DNA of 46,747 bases from Prosthecobacter debontii (GCA_945905735.1 CAMDQC010000022.1:1-46747), one strand, 5' to 3'; shown: positions 18,001-25,258, numbered from the stretch's first letter. Translations and numbers: made by a program. The notes: generated by a model from the letters alone, not told the origin.

Positions 18001-19243
18001 CACGGCGATGTGCGCGGAAGTCCAGCGCGCATTTTACGCCGAGAGCGCACGCTGGGTCGCGACCGGCGAATCCCGCACTCCCGCGACATGGGCGAGCGAG
18101 CGCGACAACATCCTCAACAACTTCCTGCCCACCCGCACCGGCATCTACCTCTCGCAGCTCCAGGCGCTCGGTTATTACCCGAGCGTCGCAGCGCCTGCAT
18201 TTGGCGGCGGCACCGTCGCCAGTGGCACCACGCCCAGCTTCGCCGTCGCCGGGGCCACCGTTTATTTCACCAAGGACGGCAGCGACCCGCGACTGCCCGG
18301 CGGCGCGGTGAATCCCGCAGCGACCGTCGGCACCAGCACGAGCATCACGGCCAATACGCGGCTTCGCGCCCGCGCCCTTTCCGGCAGCAACTGGAGCGCG
18401 CTCAATGAAGCATTCTACACCGTCACCACGCCGCTCGCGCCGGGCGACATCGTTTTCTCGGAAATCCACTACAACCCGCAAGGCGACGACGACTCCGAGT
18501 TCATCGAACTGTGGAATCCCACCACCCACGCAGTGAACCTTCGCGGCGCGAAATTCACCGCGGGACTCAGCTACGACTTCCCCGACAACCGCGACATCTC
18601 CCTCGCTCCCGGCGAGCGCATCGTGCTCGTCGCAAGCCTCTACAATTTCCAGCAACGCTACGGCATCACGACGCCCGTCGCCGGTGTGTATTTCGACCGC
18701 CTCGGCAACGACGGCGACACCCTCACACTCAGCACCGCCAGCGCTACGCAACTCGTCTCCCTCCAGTATCAGGACCTAGCCCCGTGGCCCGAGACCGCCG
18801 ACGGCAACGGCTACAGCCTCGTCCTGGCCAACGTCGGCGCGCCCACGCTCGCATCGAGCTGGCGAACCAGCACCGCCATCAACGGAAATGCCGGCGCGAG
18901 CGACGCCGCGCTTCCATTCACCGGCACGGCGCTTGCCGATACGGATAAAGACGGCATCCCCGCGTTGCTGGAGCATTTCTTCGTGACGAACGCCGGCGTT
19001 TCAAACGCATCGCCGCTCATCGCCGGGCGAACGCTCGACGGACGGCTACAAGTCACCTTCCCGCGCCGCCTCGCCGCCGACGACCTCACGCTCACCGTCG
19101 AAGTCAGCGCAGATCTTTCCATCTGGACCACCGCCGCCACGCGCACCGCGCATATCAATAACGGCGACGGCACCGCCACCGAGACCTGGACTGCCGACGC
19201 CGCCGCTAACGCGCAGTTTATTCGTCTGCGCGTGGTGAAATAG
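15059..19243 (+). CDS. Large secreted CotH-family protein with discoidin and lamin-tail domains
   Basis: Extracellular multidomain protein of 1394 residues with a signal peptide (MNLTSRLLILILLCAAFPVQA). Domains by position: two F5/8-type (discoidin-like) carbohydrate-binding modules at about 25-165 and 170-315, each with a paired-Cys segment (SDGCCSPNRL; TDCCPERL); an Ig-like linker at 318-396; a lamin-tail domain at about 400-530 (DRPDWIELQNP); a chitobiase C-terminal-type module at about 565-640 (TIRYTTDGAEPTE); the CotH kinase-like domain at about 690-1040 (LYLNGSYWGMYHLRERWD); a second chitobiase-like module; a second lamin-tail domain at about 1125-1260 (GDIVFSEIHYNP); and a C-terminal beta region that may be a sorting or anchoring tail. 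CotH proteins can phosphorylate proteins in spore coats; activity here is unknown. A paralogue lies at 43592-46747. Confidence 0.85.
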   Translation: MNLTSRLLILILLCAAFPVQAQLVNVAQGKPTTGDTAFGFLTSNGVDGTISTFTHADNTSATPSNPYWQVDLTQNYGLTRLEITDRSDGCCSPNRLNGSEIRVYDANNMQIGATIPIVGLSTPSSSQTLVFTNGATGWPGARRIRIDGYVQYFQFAEFRAFTGQPLLNANLALNGVVTSSGATWPGLPASNLTDGNPATFSHPADGAPLGAYYTVDLGATYGLERVVLFNRTDCCPERLSNYRVQLMADSAGSPGAVNWSGIVRGDGTNSGQGGSDTVRVTDGVGVFSGRFIRVTDLANLAYKPQIAEIEAYAPVPATIRYFLTNAGNIGGPGLPASATLSWVVENATSVSIGGIGTVSASGSTVVAPGSAITYTLTATRTNAANAVATVTIAVNAAALAPQITEFQAADGIIEDENGDRPDWIELQNPNTFTLNLAGYTLTDSAQLPAKWTFPLANIAPGGYALVYASGKNRAITGSPLHTNFSLTASGEYLALSATGGGFVQRFPADYPTTLLFPKQYDRVTYGLTAGGATKYFKPATPGAANGTSYDGVAADTSFSVKRGIFSTPQSVTITSATAGATIRYTTDGAEPTETSGTIYTTPIAITTTTMLRALAYKTNFAPTNVDTNTYIFPAAVVASPVMSTTITQDPTYGPQMVAALTDLPSISVVTPSSIVNGTSALCSFEYIPAIGVGVQENAGIELFGGAYTNFQKKSFRVAFKADYGAANIEIPNLFTSHARGWKPVGKFDALELRSGSHDMAQRGFYMSNIFTDGTMLDMGALNPHSRFVHLYLNGSYWGMYHLRERWDADMHSAYLGGPSGDYESVNGNLNVGGWAEPGDAYDGDGSSWTRVKSLRANYAGVSPYLDVAHYVDYMLMFCFGKSEDEYRIVSPKNAGSGFKFLLNDADGYLASSNYINSVPSDRMALRSNPNPGRQNGDGPGSIFSQLWQQGHADYKVLLADRIHRHFFNSGALTPAATNARLTAMCAEVQRAFYAESARWVATGESRTPATWASERDNILNNFLPTRTGIYLSQLQALGYYPSVAAPAFGGGTVASGTTPSFAVAGATVYFTKDGSDPRLPGGAVNPAATVGTSTSITANTRLRARALSGSNWSALNEAFYTVTTPLAPGDIVFSEIHYNPQGDDDSEFIELWNPTTHAVNLRGAKFTAGLSYDFPDNRDISLAPGERIVLVASLYNFQQRYGITTPVAGVYFDRLGNDGDTLTLSTASATQLVSLQYQDLAPWPETADGNGYSLVLANVGAPTLASSWRTSTAINGNAGASDAALPFTGTALADTDKDGIPALLEHFFVTNAGVSNASPLIAGRTLDGRLQVTFPRRLAADDLTLTVEVSADLSIWTTAATRTAHINNGDGTATETWTADAAANAQFIRLRVVK

Positions 19244-19266
19244 GGCGCATAGCGTTCAGAAGTGGA

Positions 19267-19911
19267 TCACACGCCGCGCTGAAGCGGAGGCCAAATGAAT
19301 TTGTGCATCTGGAGTTGGAAGCGCACGGGGAGTTTGTCGGCGATGATCCAGTCCACGATTTCGCGCGGCTCGATCTTGCCGAAGATGGGCGAGAAGAGCA
19401 CGCAGCCGCAGCGTTCGGCGAGGCGATGCACGCGGACTTGCTCGCGCGACCACTCGTAGTCTTCGCGGCTGCCGATGACGAACTTCACTTCGTCGCGCTT
19501 GGTGAGGTGCTCGATATTGCTCCACAAATTGCGCGCGCATTCGCCGGAGCTGGGCGTCTTCAAATCCATGATGCGGTGGACGCGCGCATCAATCTTGCCG
19601 ATGTCGTGCGCGCCGCTCGTTTCGATGAGGACGGTCTTCCCGGCGTCGCAGAGCTGCGTCATCAGCGGGAGGACGTTCTTTTGTAAAAGGGGCTCGCCGC
19701 CGGTGACTTCGACCATCGGGCAATCGAGCGCCAGCACTTCGGCGAGGATTTCGGAGACGAGGCGTTTCTTGCCGTCGTAGAAAGCGTAGGCCGTGTCGCA
19801 ATAGGTGCAGCGGAGGTCGCAGGCGGTGAGCCGGATGAAGGAGCACGGCCAGCCTGCCCAAGAGCTTTCGCCTTGGATGGACTGGTAGATTTCGTTGACC
19901 TTGAGGGTCAC
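19267..19911 (-). CDS. queE: 7-carboxy-7-deazaguanine synthase QueE (radical SAM)
   Basis: Radical-SAM enzyme that turns 6-carboxytetrahydropterin into 7-carboxy-7-deazaguanine on the route to queuosine and archaeosine-type bases. Starting at the GTG at 19911 gives 214 residues, normal for QueE. It begins with the family hallmark KVNEIYQSIQGES followed by FIRLTACDLRCTYCD, with the cluster cysteines C31-x3-C35-x2-C38. VEVTGGEPLLQ is the glycine-rich SAM-binding motif. The frame is open further upstream but that part lies inside the citrate synthase gene. The GTG overlaps the citrate synthase TGA as GTGA, so translation should be coupled. No other queuosine gene (queC, queD, queF) lies in the window. 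Confidence 0.9.
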   Translation of the reverse strand: MTLKVNEIYQSIQGESSWAGWPCSFIRLTACDLRCTYCDTAYAFYDGKKRLVSEILAEVLALDCPMVEVTGGEPLLQKNVLPLMTQLCDAGKTVLIETSGAHDIGKIDARVHRIMDLKTPSSGECARNLWSNIEHLTKRDEVKFVIGSREDYEWSREQVRVHRLAERCGCVLFSPIFGKIEPREIVDWIIADKLPVRFQLQMHKFIWPPLQRGV

Positions 19912-21035
19912 TTCCGGTCGGCGATAGGCACGACTTTTTTGCCGACGGCGGGGCCGACGTATTCGCTGAGCGGACGGTAGAGGCGATTGTCGGCGAGCTG
20001 CTCCAGCACATGCGCCGTCCAGCCCGCCGTGCGCGAGATGGCGAAGATGGGCGTGAACATATCGGTGGGGATGCCGAGGCTGTAATAGACCGTGGCGCTG
20101 TAGAAATCGACGTTCGCATTGAGCCCCTTTCGCTCTTTCATCACGGCGGCGATGCGCTCGGACATGCGGATCCACTTTTGCTCGCCGAGTTGGTCGGTGA
20201 GTTTGATGGCCATGTTGCGGAGATGCGGCGCGCGGGGGTCGAGCACTTTGTAAACGCGGTGACCGATGCCCATGATCTTCTTTTTCTGCGCCATCGCATC
20301 TTCGAGCCACGCATCGACGTTGGCCTCGGTGCCGATCTCTTCGAGCATGTGGATGACGCCCTCATTCGCGCCGCCGTGGAGTGGACCTTTGAGCGTGCCG
20401 ATGGCGCTCGTGATTGCGGAAAACATATCGCTCAGTGTGGCAACGGTGACTCGCGCGCTAAAGGTGCTCGCGTTCATCCCGTGGTCGGCGTGGAGGACGT
20501 AGGCGACATCGAGTGTGTCGGTCATTTCCTTGGTGGGCGCTTCGCCATTTAACAAATAGAGGAAGTGCGCCGCTTCGCCGAGGTCTTTGCGGATGGGCGG
20601 GAGGCTCTTGCCCTGCCTGGCGCGGTGAAAGTAACCCGCCATTACGCCGATGCGTGCGGTGATGCTCACGGCGCGCTCGCGGTTGCGATCCACCGAGTTG
20701 TCGTCGATTCGTGTATCGTAGAGCCCGAGCATACTCACCGCCGTGCGGATGACATCCATCGGGTCAGCCGTGATGGGCGCAGCTTTGAGGAAATCGATGA
20801 TTCCCTGAGGGAGTTCACGGTTGTTGCGGAGGTGGCCGGTGAGGGTTTCGAGCTGGAGCGCATTCGGTAGTTCGCCGAACCAAAGAAGGTGGATGATTTC
20901 CTCGAACGACACGTTTCCGGCGAGTTCGTTGATGTCGTAGCCAGCGTAAATGAGCTGTCCGATGTCTCCGAGCACGTCGGAGATCCGAGTGGAGTTGGCG
21001 ACGATTCCTTCGAGTCCTTTTGCTGTAATTGGCAT
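19908..21035 (-). CDS. Citrate synthase (type with HADHGMN motif)
   Basis: Condenses acetyl-CoA with oxaloacetate to start the TCA cycle; 2-methylcitrate synthase is a possible alternative in the same short family. The frame is open to 21980, but homology begins at the ATG at 21035, giving 375 residues, normal for the short dimeric type. Catalytic residues map to His220 (GPLHGGANEG), His259 (GIGHRVYK) and Asp310 (NVDFYSATV); the HADHGMNASTF stretch is at 182-192 and DPRAPHL follows. No good Shine-Dalgarno precedes the ATG. It is followed by queE with a 4-nt overlap and is divergent from the isomerase-like gene. Confidence 0.93.
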   Translation of the reverse strand: MPITAKGLEGIVANSTRISDVLGDIGQLIYAGYDINELAGNVSFEEIIHLLWFGELPNALQLETLTGHLRNNRELPQGIIDFLKAAPITADPMDVIRTAVSMLGLYDTRIDDNSVDRNRERAVSITARIGVMAGYFHRARQGKSLPPIRKDLGEAAHFLYLLNGEAPTKEMTDTLDVAYVLHADHGMNASTFSARVTVATLSDMFSAITSAIGTLKGPLHGGANEGVIHMLEEIGTEANVDAWLEDAMAQKKKIMGIGHRVYKVLDPRAPHLRNMAIKLTDQLGEQKWIRMSERIAAVMKERKGLNANVDFYSATVYYSLGIPTDMFTPIFAISRTAGWTAHVLEQLADNRLYRPLSEYVGPAVGKKVVPIADRK

Positions 21036-21167
21036 ATTTGTAAGTTGGTGAAATGGTGGCCGGGGTCCGGCGAATGAAGCGCGGAGACTTCCGCAGACCC
21101 GGCATAAAGGGCAAGCGAGAACGTGAAAGTTCTTCTCACGGGCGCAAGAATCCGGCAAAGCGCGACC

Positions 21168-22226
21168 ATGCAGACACGCCGCACATTTCTCACCACCCTC
21201 GCCGCCGCCACCGCCAGCCCGCTTTTTGCGCAAGGCGCAAAGCCGAAGATCAAAGTCGGCTACGACAATTTCGCCGTGCGTGCGATGGGCTGGAAGGCTC
21301 CGGCGCTGCTCGACTTCGCGGCGACGATGAAGTGCGACACGCTTTTCATCAGCGACCTCGACAGCTACGAGTCGCTGGAAGATGCCGCGCTGCGGGAGGT
21401 GAAGAAAAAGGCCGACGACATGGGCATCGAACTCTACGCCGGCGGCTGGAGCATCTGCCCCACGAGCAAATCCTTCCGCAATAATCGCGGCACCGCAGAG
21501 GAGCACTTGCGCCTCGGCATCCGCGTGGCAAAGGCGCTCGGCTCCCCCGTTTATCGCGTCGTCCTCGGCGCGGCGAACGACCGGCAGACGGAAGGCGGCA
21601 TCCGCGCCCGCATCGCCGACATGGTGAAAGTGCTCAAGGCGTGCAAATCCGCAGCCGTCGATGCGGGCGTGAAGGTGGCCATCGAGAACCACGCGGGCGA
21701 CATGCACTCGTGGGAACTGCGCGACCTCATCGAGGAAGCAGGCCGCGATTTCGTCGGGGCAAACTTCGACTCCGGCAACGCCGCGTGGACCCTCGAAGAC
21801 CCGCATGAAGCCTTCGAGGTTCTCGGTCCCGTGACGATCTGCTCCAGCCTCCGCGACGATATGATCTGGGAGACACCCGAAGGCCAAAGCGTCGCGTGGA
21901 CGGCGTGCGGCGAGGGGCTCATGGACTGGAAGCGGCTCGCCGCCCGCTGGGTCGAGCTTTGCCCCAAGGTGCCGATCCAAATCGAGACGATCTCCGGCTT
22001 CTCACGCGGCTTTGCCACGAAGAAAGAGGACTTCTGGAAGAACTACGACAAGCGCCCCGAGTCCTTCGCGAAGTTCGAGGCGATGGCGAGGCGCGGCAAG
22101 TCCATCCCCGGCTTCAAAGCCCCGGACGGAGCCGACAAGAAAGTCGCCGAGCAAGACTACCAGAAGGGCGAAATCGAACGCTCCATCAAGTATCTCCGCG
22201 AAGTTGTCGGGCTCGGAGGGAAGTGA
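21168..22226 (+). CDS. Exported TIM-barrel sugar isomerase/epimerase-like protein
   Basis: Xylose-isomerase-like TIM-barrel protein (AP_endonuc_2 fold), probably exported by the Tat system. The ATG at 21168 gives 352 residues beginning MQTRRTFLTTLAAATASPLFAQ, with a twin-arginine motif (TRRTFL) that is part of the reason for this start. Barrel features include LYAGGWS near 89, VYRVVLGAAND near 127, VAIENHAGDM near 170 (metal-site Glu/His), GANFDSGNAAW near 198 and IQIETISGF near 270. A long Lys-rich C-terminal tail follows. Related secreted proteins in Verrucomicrobiota and Planctomycetota are numerous and mostly uncharacterised, so the substrate is unknown. The start lies 132 nt from the divergent citrate synthase. 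Confidence 0.82.
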   Translation: MQTRRTFLTTLAAATASPLFAQGAKPKIKVGYDNFAVRAMGWKAPALLDFAATMKCDTLFISDLDSYESLEDAALREVKKKADDMGIELYAGGWSICPTSKSFRNNRGTAEEHLRLGIRVAKALGSPVYRVVLGAANDRQTEGGIRARIADMVKVLKACKSAAVDAGVKVAIENHAGDMHSWELRDLIEEAGRDFVGANFDSGNAAWTLEDPHEAFEVLGPVTICSSLRDDMIWETPEGQSVAWTACGEGLMDWKRLAARWVELCPKVPIQIETISGFSRGFATKKEDFWKNYDKRPESFAKFEAMARRGKSIPGFKAPDGADKKVAEQDYQKGEIERSIKYLREVVGLGGK

Positions 22227-22257
22227 GGACTGCGGCCTCCGTGGGGGCGCTTTACGT

Positions 22258-22299
22258 AATGACGAAGTTCGCCGAGTTCGTCATTCGTCATTCGTCATT
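22258..22299. repeat. Intergenic hairpin plus 7-nt-period repeat, copy 2
   Basis: Same design as the element at 8243-8286: AATGACGAA (22258-22266), a 10-nt loop, then TTCGTCATT at 22277-22285, 22284-22292 and 22291-22299. The loop sequence differs between copies while the arms and the three-copy run are identical. Here it lies between the convergent 3' ends of the isomerase-like gene and the ROK kinase gene, where it could act as a bidirectional transcript-end structure. Confidence 0.85.
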
Positions 22300-22330
22300 T
22301 TGAGCCCCTCATCCCACGCTGCGCGGGCCA

Positions 22331-23263
22331 CTAGGCCTCCAGCGCGAGATCTGCGCAGCCGATGATGCCGGCGTCGTTGCCGAGTTCGGCGGGGACGATT
22401 TTGAGCTGTTCGTAAAAGAGCGGTGAGACGCGGTCGCGGATGGTGCGGCGGATGGGATCGAAGATGAGCGCGCCCGCTTTGGCCACGCCTCCGCCGATGA
22501 CGATGACATCGGGGTTTAGCAGCCAGATGACGTTGACGAGGGCAGCGCCGATTTCCGTGCCGAGCTGCTCCCATAGGCCGATGGCGATGGTGTCGCCTTG
22601 TGAGGCGAGTTCATCGAGGTCCTTGGGCGTGCATTGTTCCACTGAGCGGGGGCGTCCGGCGGCGTTGAACAGGCGGGAGGCGCGTTCGGCGGTTTGCTTG
22701 TTGCCGACATAGACTTCGAGGTCGCCGGGCGTGCCAAAAACGCCGCGTGGGCCGTTCAGATCGATGCTCATGTGGCCGACTTCGCCAGCGGCGAATCGTG
22801 TGCCTCGGAATAGCTTCCCGTCGAGGACGAGCCCGCAGCCGACGCCAGTGCCGAGCGTGATGCAGACGGCGTTTTGCGCGCCCTTTGCCGCACCGTGGAG
22901 ATACTCCGCGTAGGCCATGGCGTTCGCGTCGTTTTCGATGGCGGCCTTGAGCCCGGTGCGGTCACGGAGCATCCGCACCATCGGGACTTCGTTCCAGCCT
23001 TTGACGTTGCTGAGCGTGTGGACGATGCCCGCTTTGCTATCCACGAAACCGGGGAGCCCGATGCCCACGCCGACGATTTCTGGATGCGCGGCGCGGAGGG
23101 CGGTGATGACATCGAACAGCGCCTCGATAAGCGTGAGCGAGTTCTCGTATTTCGAGGGATAAATGGTTTCGCCGCGCGCGATGATGACGCCGTTTTGGAC
23201 GACTGCGGGCTTGATGCTCGTGCCGCCGAAGTCAATGCCGATGGATTTTTGAGAGTGATTCAT
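22331..23263 (-). CDS. ROK-family sugar kinase (glucokinase-like)
   Basis: ATP-dependent kinase of a hexose or amino-sugar in the cytoplasm. The 310 residues carry the phosphate loop DFGGTSIKPA at 11-20, GIGLPGFVD at 68-75, the catalytic base D112 (IENDANAMAYAE), LGTGVGCGLVLDG and the GEVGH164 motif. The usual ROK zinc motif CxCGxxGCxE is degenerate: at 174-183 it reads GVFGTPGDLE, with the three cysteines replaced by Gly, Phe and Asp, although His164 remains. That argues for a zinc-independent ROK kinase. It lies 6 nt downstream of the ExoD gene in the same direction. With a distant nagA in the window, an amino-sugar or glucose substrate is possible, but this is inference. Confidence 0.88.
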   Translation of the reverse strand: MNHSQKSIGIDFGGTSIKPAVVQNGVIIARGETIYPSKYENSLTLIEALFDVITALRAAHPEIVGVGIGLPGFVDSKAGIVHTLSNVKGWNEVPMVRMLRDRTGLKAAIENDANAMAYAEYLHGAAKGAQNAVCITLGTGVGCGLVLDGKLFRGTRFAAGEVGHMSIDLNGPRGVFGTPGDLEVYVGNKQTAERASRLFNAAGRPRSVEQCTPKDLDELASQGDTIAIGLWEQLGTEIGAALVNVIWLLNPDVIVIGGGVAKAGALIFDPIRRTIRDRVSPLFYEQLKIVPAELGNDAGIIGCADLALEA

Positions 23264-23269
23264 AAGTGC

Positions 23270-23944
23270 TTAAAACCAGTGTTTGATGTGATCGATCCAG
23301 CCGTTAAAAATGGGCCAGAGTATAGCGCCGAAGTAAATCCACGCGCCGAGATAGAGCCAAGCGAAAACCCCGAAGATGTGCCCGATGATGACCATCACGC
23401 CGTCGCGGCAGAGCATTCCCACGACGAGGAAAATGATGGAGAGCGCGGGCGGTCCATTCGTCAGCGGGATGGGCAGCGGCAGCGCGAGGAAGAACCCGCC
23501 GGAGAGGATGCTGAGCCCGATCACGCTCGTCATCGTCGGCCCGGTGGTGAGCCATTTTTGGCGCGGCTTCGTCCAGCGCTCCAGCCGTTCCATGAACTTC
23601 GCGATGAATGGGATGACCTTTTGCAGCGTGCTGTATTCCAGCGTCGTCTTCATCACGCGGTCTGGCAGTTGTGGCCGCGTGCGCATCATGAACGCCCAGC
23701 CGATGAGCACGATGGCGATGCCGAACGGCACGGAGAGCCCAGGGATATTCGGAATCGGGAACGGTGCCGCGAGAAAAAGCACGAGCAGCGCATAGCCGCG
23801 ATCCTTCAAATGCTGCTCGATGTCGTGCAGCGAAAGCGGCCCACCATTCGCCCGAGTCAGCAGCCCACGGAGGTCCGCGGAGATCGGGTCCAGCACATCT
23901 TCCGCAGTCGGGAGCGGTGGTTTATATGGGTCGTCTTCGTTCAT
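23270..23944 (-). CDS. ExoD-family membrane protein
   Basis: Integral membrane protein of the ExoD family, first linked to exopolysaccharide synthesis and alkaline tolerance in rhizobia; the biochemical role is unknown. The 224 residues show the N-terminal LSLHDIEQHLKDRGYALL segment, a first hydrophobic pair PFPIPNIPGLSVPFGIAIVL typical of the family, and hydrophobic helices around 140-220 with ALPLPIPLTNGPPALSII. The length is usual. The ATG at 23944 is the only sensible start. It is 6 nt upstream of the ROK kinase gene and 33 nt downstream of the 64-residue protein gene, so the set is likely one transcript. Confidence 0.85.
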   Translation of the reverse strand: MNEDDPYKPPLPTAEDVLDPISADLRGLLTRANGGPLSLHDIEQHLKDRGYALLVLFLAAPFPIPNIPGLSVPFGIAIVLIGWAFMMRTRPQLPDRVMKTTLEYSTLQKVIPFIAKFMERLERWTKPRQKWLTTGPTMTSVIGLSILSGGFFLALPLPIPLTNGPPALSIIFLVVGMLCRDGVMVIIGHIFGVFAWLYLGAWIYFGAILWPIFNGWIDHIKHWF

Positions 23945-23977
23945 CTTTGACCACCGCCATCGGTGCCATCGAGAGCG

Positions 23978-24172
23978 CTACTCCGATGGCGCGACAAAGC
24001 CCTGAATCTCTTCGAGCCGGAACACCGCCGCCGTCTCTTCGCCGCGAAGGAGGAAGAGCAATTTCGGCTCGATGTCGTCCGTATTACGCGGCGTGAAGTT
24101 GAACTCGAAGCTGTCGGCTTTTACCTGAACAGGCTGCGCCTGCCCCTTGAGGAATATCGTATATGAAAGCAT
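23978..24172 (-). CDS. Small conserved-looking protein (64 aa)
   Basis: A 64-residue frame beginning MLSYTIFLKGQAQPVQVKAD with alternating hydrophobic strands, an FEFNFTPRN turn and a C-terminal RLEEIQGFVAPSE. The pattern fits a small all-beta cytoplasmic protein, and codon use is like its neighbours. It has no signal peptide and no motif I can name. It sits in a same-strand series (Dabb gene 48 nt upstream, ExoD gene 33 nt downstream), which supports it as a real gene rather than a shadow. Function unknown. Confidence 0.6.
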   Translation of the reverse strand: MLSYTIFLKGQAQPVQVKADSFEFNFTPRNTDDIEPKLLFLLRGEETAAVFRLEEIQGFVAPSE

Positions 24173-24220
24173 GGAATGTGAGGCCGCATCTTTCAGCAGC
24201 GCGTCGCCCGTGGCAAGCGA

Positions 24221-24520
24221 CTACTCGAAATCATAAATCACAGCCTTCGCGCAATTCGGCTTAAACACCTTCTCCACGAACTCCAGATGCAGCGGATGCA
24301 CTTGATACGCATCCTGCGCCTCCTTCGTGTCGAAAGTAAGATTCAGCGCGACTTGATACGACTGCTCCACGACCGGGCGCGGGCTGGTGACCATCTTCCC
24401 GATATGGAAAAGACGGACGCCCGAGATAGGGCGCAGGTATTTTTCCATCCCGGCGATGAGGTCTTCGGTGGCGGTTGGGTTGGCAGGATTGGTCCAGAAA
24501 ATGACGACGTGGCTAAACAT
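24221..24520 (-). CDS. Dabb (stress-responsive alpha/beta barrel) family protein
   Basis: Small dimeric ferredoxin-like barrel domain of unknown biochemical role. The ATG at 24520 gives 99 residues; the frame is open to 24601 but the domain starts exactly at MFSHVVIFW, the canonical first strand. Other family marks are the helix TEDLIAGMEKYLRPISGV, the second strand ending RLFHIGKMV, SYQVALNLTFDTKEAQDAYQVHPLH and the last FVEKVFKP segment. The length is typical of a single-domain Dabb protein. The start overlaps the end of the upstream glycosyltransferase remnant by 8 nt. Confidence 0.86.
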   Translation of the reverse strand: MFSHVVIFWTNPANPTATEDLIAGMEKYLRPISGVRLFHIGKMVTSPRPVVEQSYQVALNLTFDTKEAQDAYQVHPLHLEFVEKVFKPNCAKAVIYDFE

Positions 24521-24701
24521 GGCGCGCGAGTCTATCGGAACTTTGGCCGTGGCTGCAAGCGTTCGGTGAAGTTTGCAGAGCGATGGAACCGCGAGCCACA
24601 ATCCCCACCTCCCGCAAATGCCCCTCCAAAACCGCCCGCCGCTCCTCCGCGCCGGGCAGCGTGAGGATGAAAACTTTCTCGAAAGCGTCGGTGAGTGTCA
24701 T
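24513..24701 (-). pseudogene. 5' remnant of a glycosyltransferase gene (GT25-like)
   Basis: From the ATG at 24701 the frame reads TDAFEKVFILTLPGAEERR then AVLEGHLREVGI, which resembles the first strand and helix of GT25-type (LPS) glycosyltransferases, where a short hydrophobic strand is followed by an ERR segment. After about residue 36 the resemblance ends and the frame stops at 62 residues, against more than 200 in the family. The sequence then runs straight into the Dabb gene. The likely cause is a deletion. The family call rests on about 30 residues. Confidence 0.45.
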
Positions 24702-24724
24702 GGTGGCGGATGTTGTTCGTCGGA

Positions 24725-25177
24725 TTAGTCCCACGCAAAGCGCTCATCCAGCGGCTTCCCGTTCTTTTCGCAAAACCGCCGGAACTCCGTCTGGAAATCC
24801 TCCTTCGCGCGATGCTCCGGCTGCCTGTGGATGTAGTCGCGCACCGCCTCGACGTGCGAAAGGCTCACGCTGAATTCCCCGTATCCGCCCTGCCACGCGA
24901 AGTCCGCATACGACGCACCCTGACGCTTGATCCATCCGGACGACGACGATTTCACCTGCTCGATGATCTTCGCGGGCGCATGATTTTTCGATTGCACGAA
25001 AAGGATGTGGATGTGTTCGCCCACGGAGTTGATTTCGATGAGTGGCGAATCGAGGTTTTTGAGGATGCCGGCGATATAGGCATGGAGTTCCCCGCGCTCC
25101 GCATCGTGGAGCGAAGGGCGGTGGCCTTTCGTGGAAAATACGAGGTGGACAATGATGTTTGAGAGAGACTGGCTCAT
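24725..25177 (-). CDS. Y1 transposase, IS200/RAYT type
   Basis: HUH single-strand transposase of the Y1_Tnp family. The 150-residue protein has the expected N terminus (MSQSLSNIIVHLVFSTKGHRP), the HUH metal pair in H55-I-H57 (GEHIHILF) and the catalytic tyrosine Y115 (AVRDYIHRQPEHR). The length fits a single-gene IS200 or a REP-associated tyrosine transposase (RAYT). No tnpB partner is present. A GC-rich imperfect palindrome 44 nt upstream could be its REP-type partner, but no second copy is seen in the window, so IS200 remnant and RAYT remain equally possible. The reading frame is intact. Confidence 0.9.
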   Translation of the reverse strand: MSQSLSNIIVHLVFSTKGHRPSLHDAERGELHAYIAGILKNLDSPLIEINSVGEHIHILFVQSKNHAPAKIIEQVKSSSSGWIKRQGASYADFAWQGGYGEFSVSLSHVEAVRDYIHRQPEHRAKEDFQTEFRRFCEKNGKPLDERFAWD

Positions 25178-25220
25178 GGTGGTGACGCCCCCACAGGGCT
25201 CGGTTCACTCCGTGTAGTAA

Positions 25221-25258
25221 ACCCCTGCCTCCGCCCGCAAGCTCGCTTCAGCCGGGGC
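25221..25258. repeat. REP-like GC-rich imperfect palindrome
   Basis: In the 160-nt spacer upstream of the Y1 transposase, CCCC (25222-25225) and GGGG (25254-25257) bracket an imperfectly complementary GC-rich stretch. The right part reads CTTCAGCCGGGGCT. The position beside a Y1 transposase suggests a REP sequence. Pairing is broken by several mismatches, and this is the only copy seen. Confidence 0.25.
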
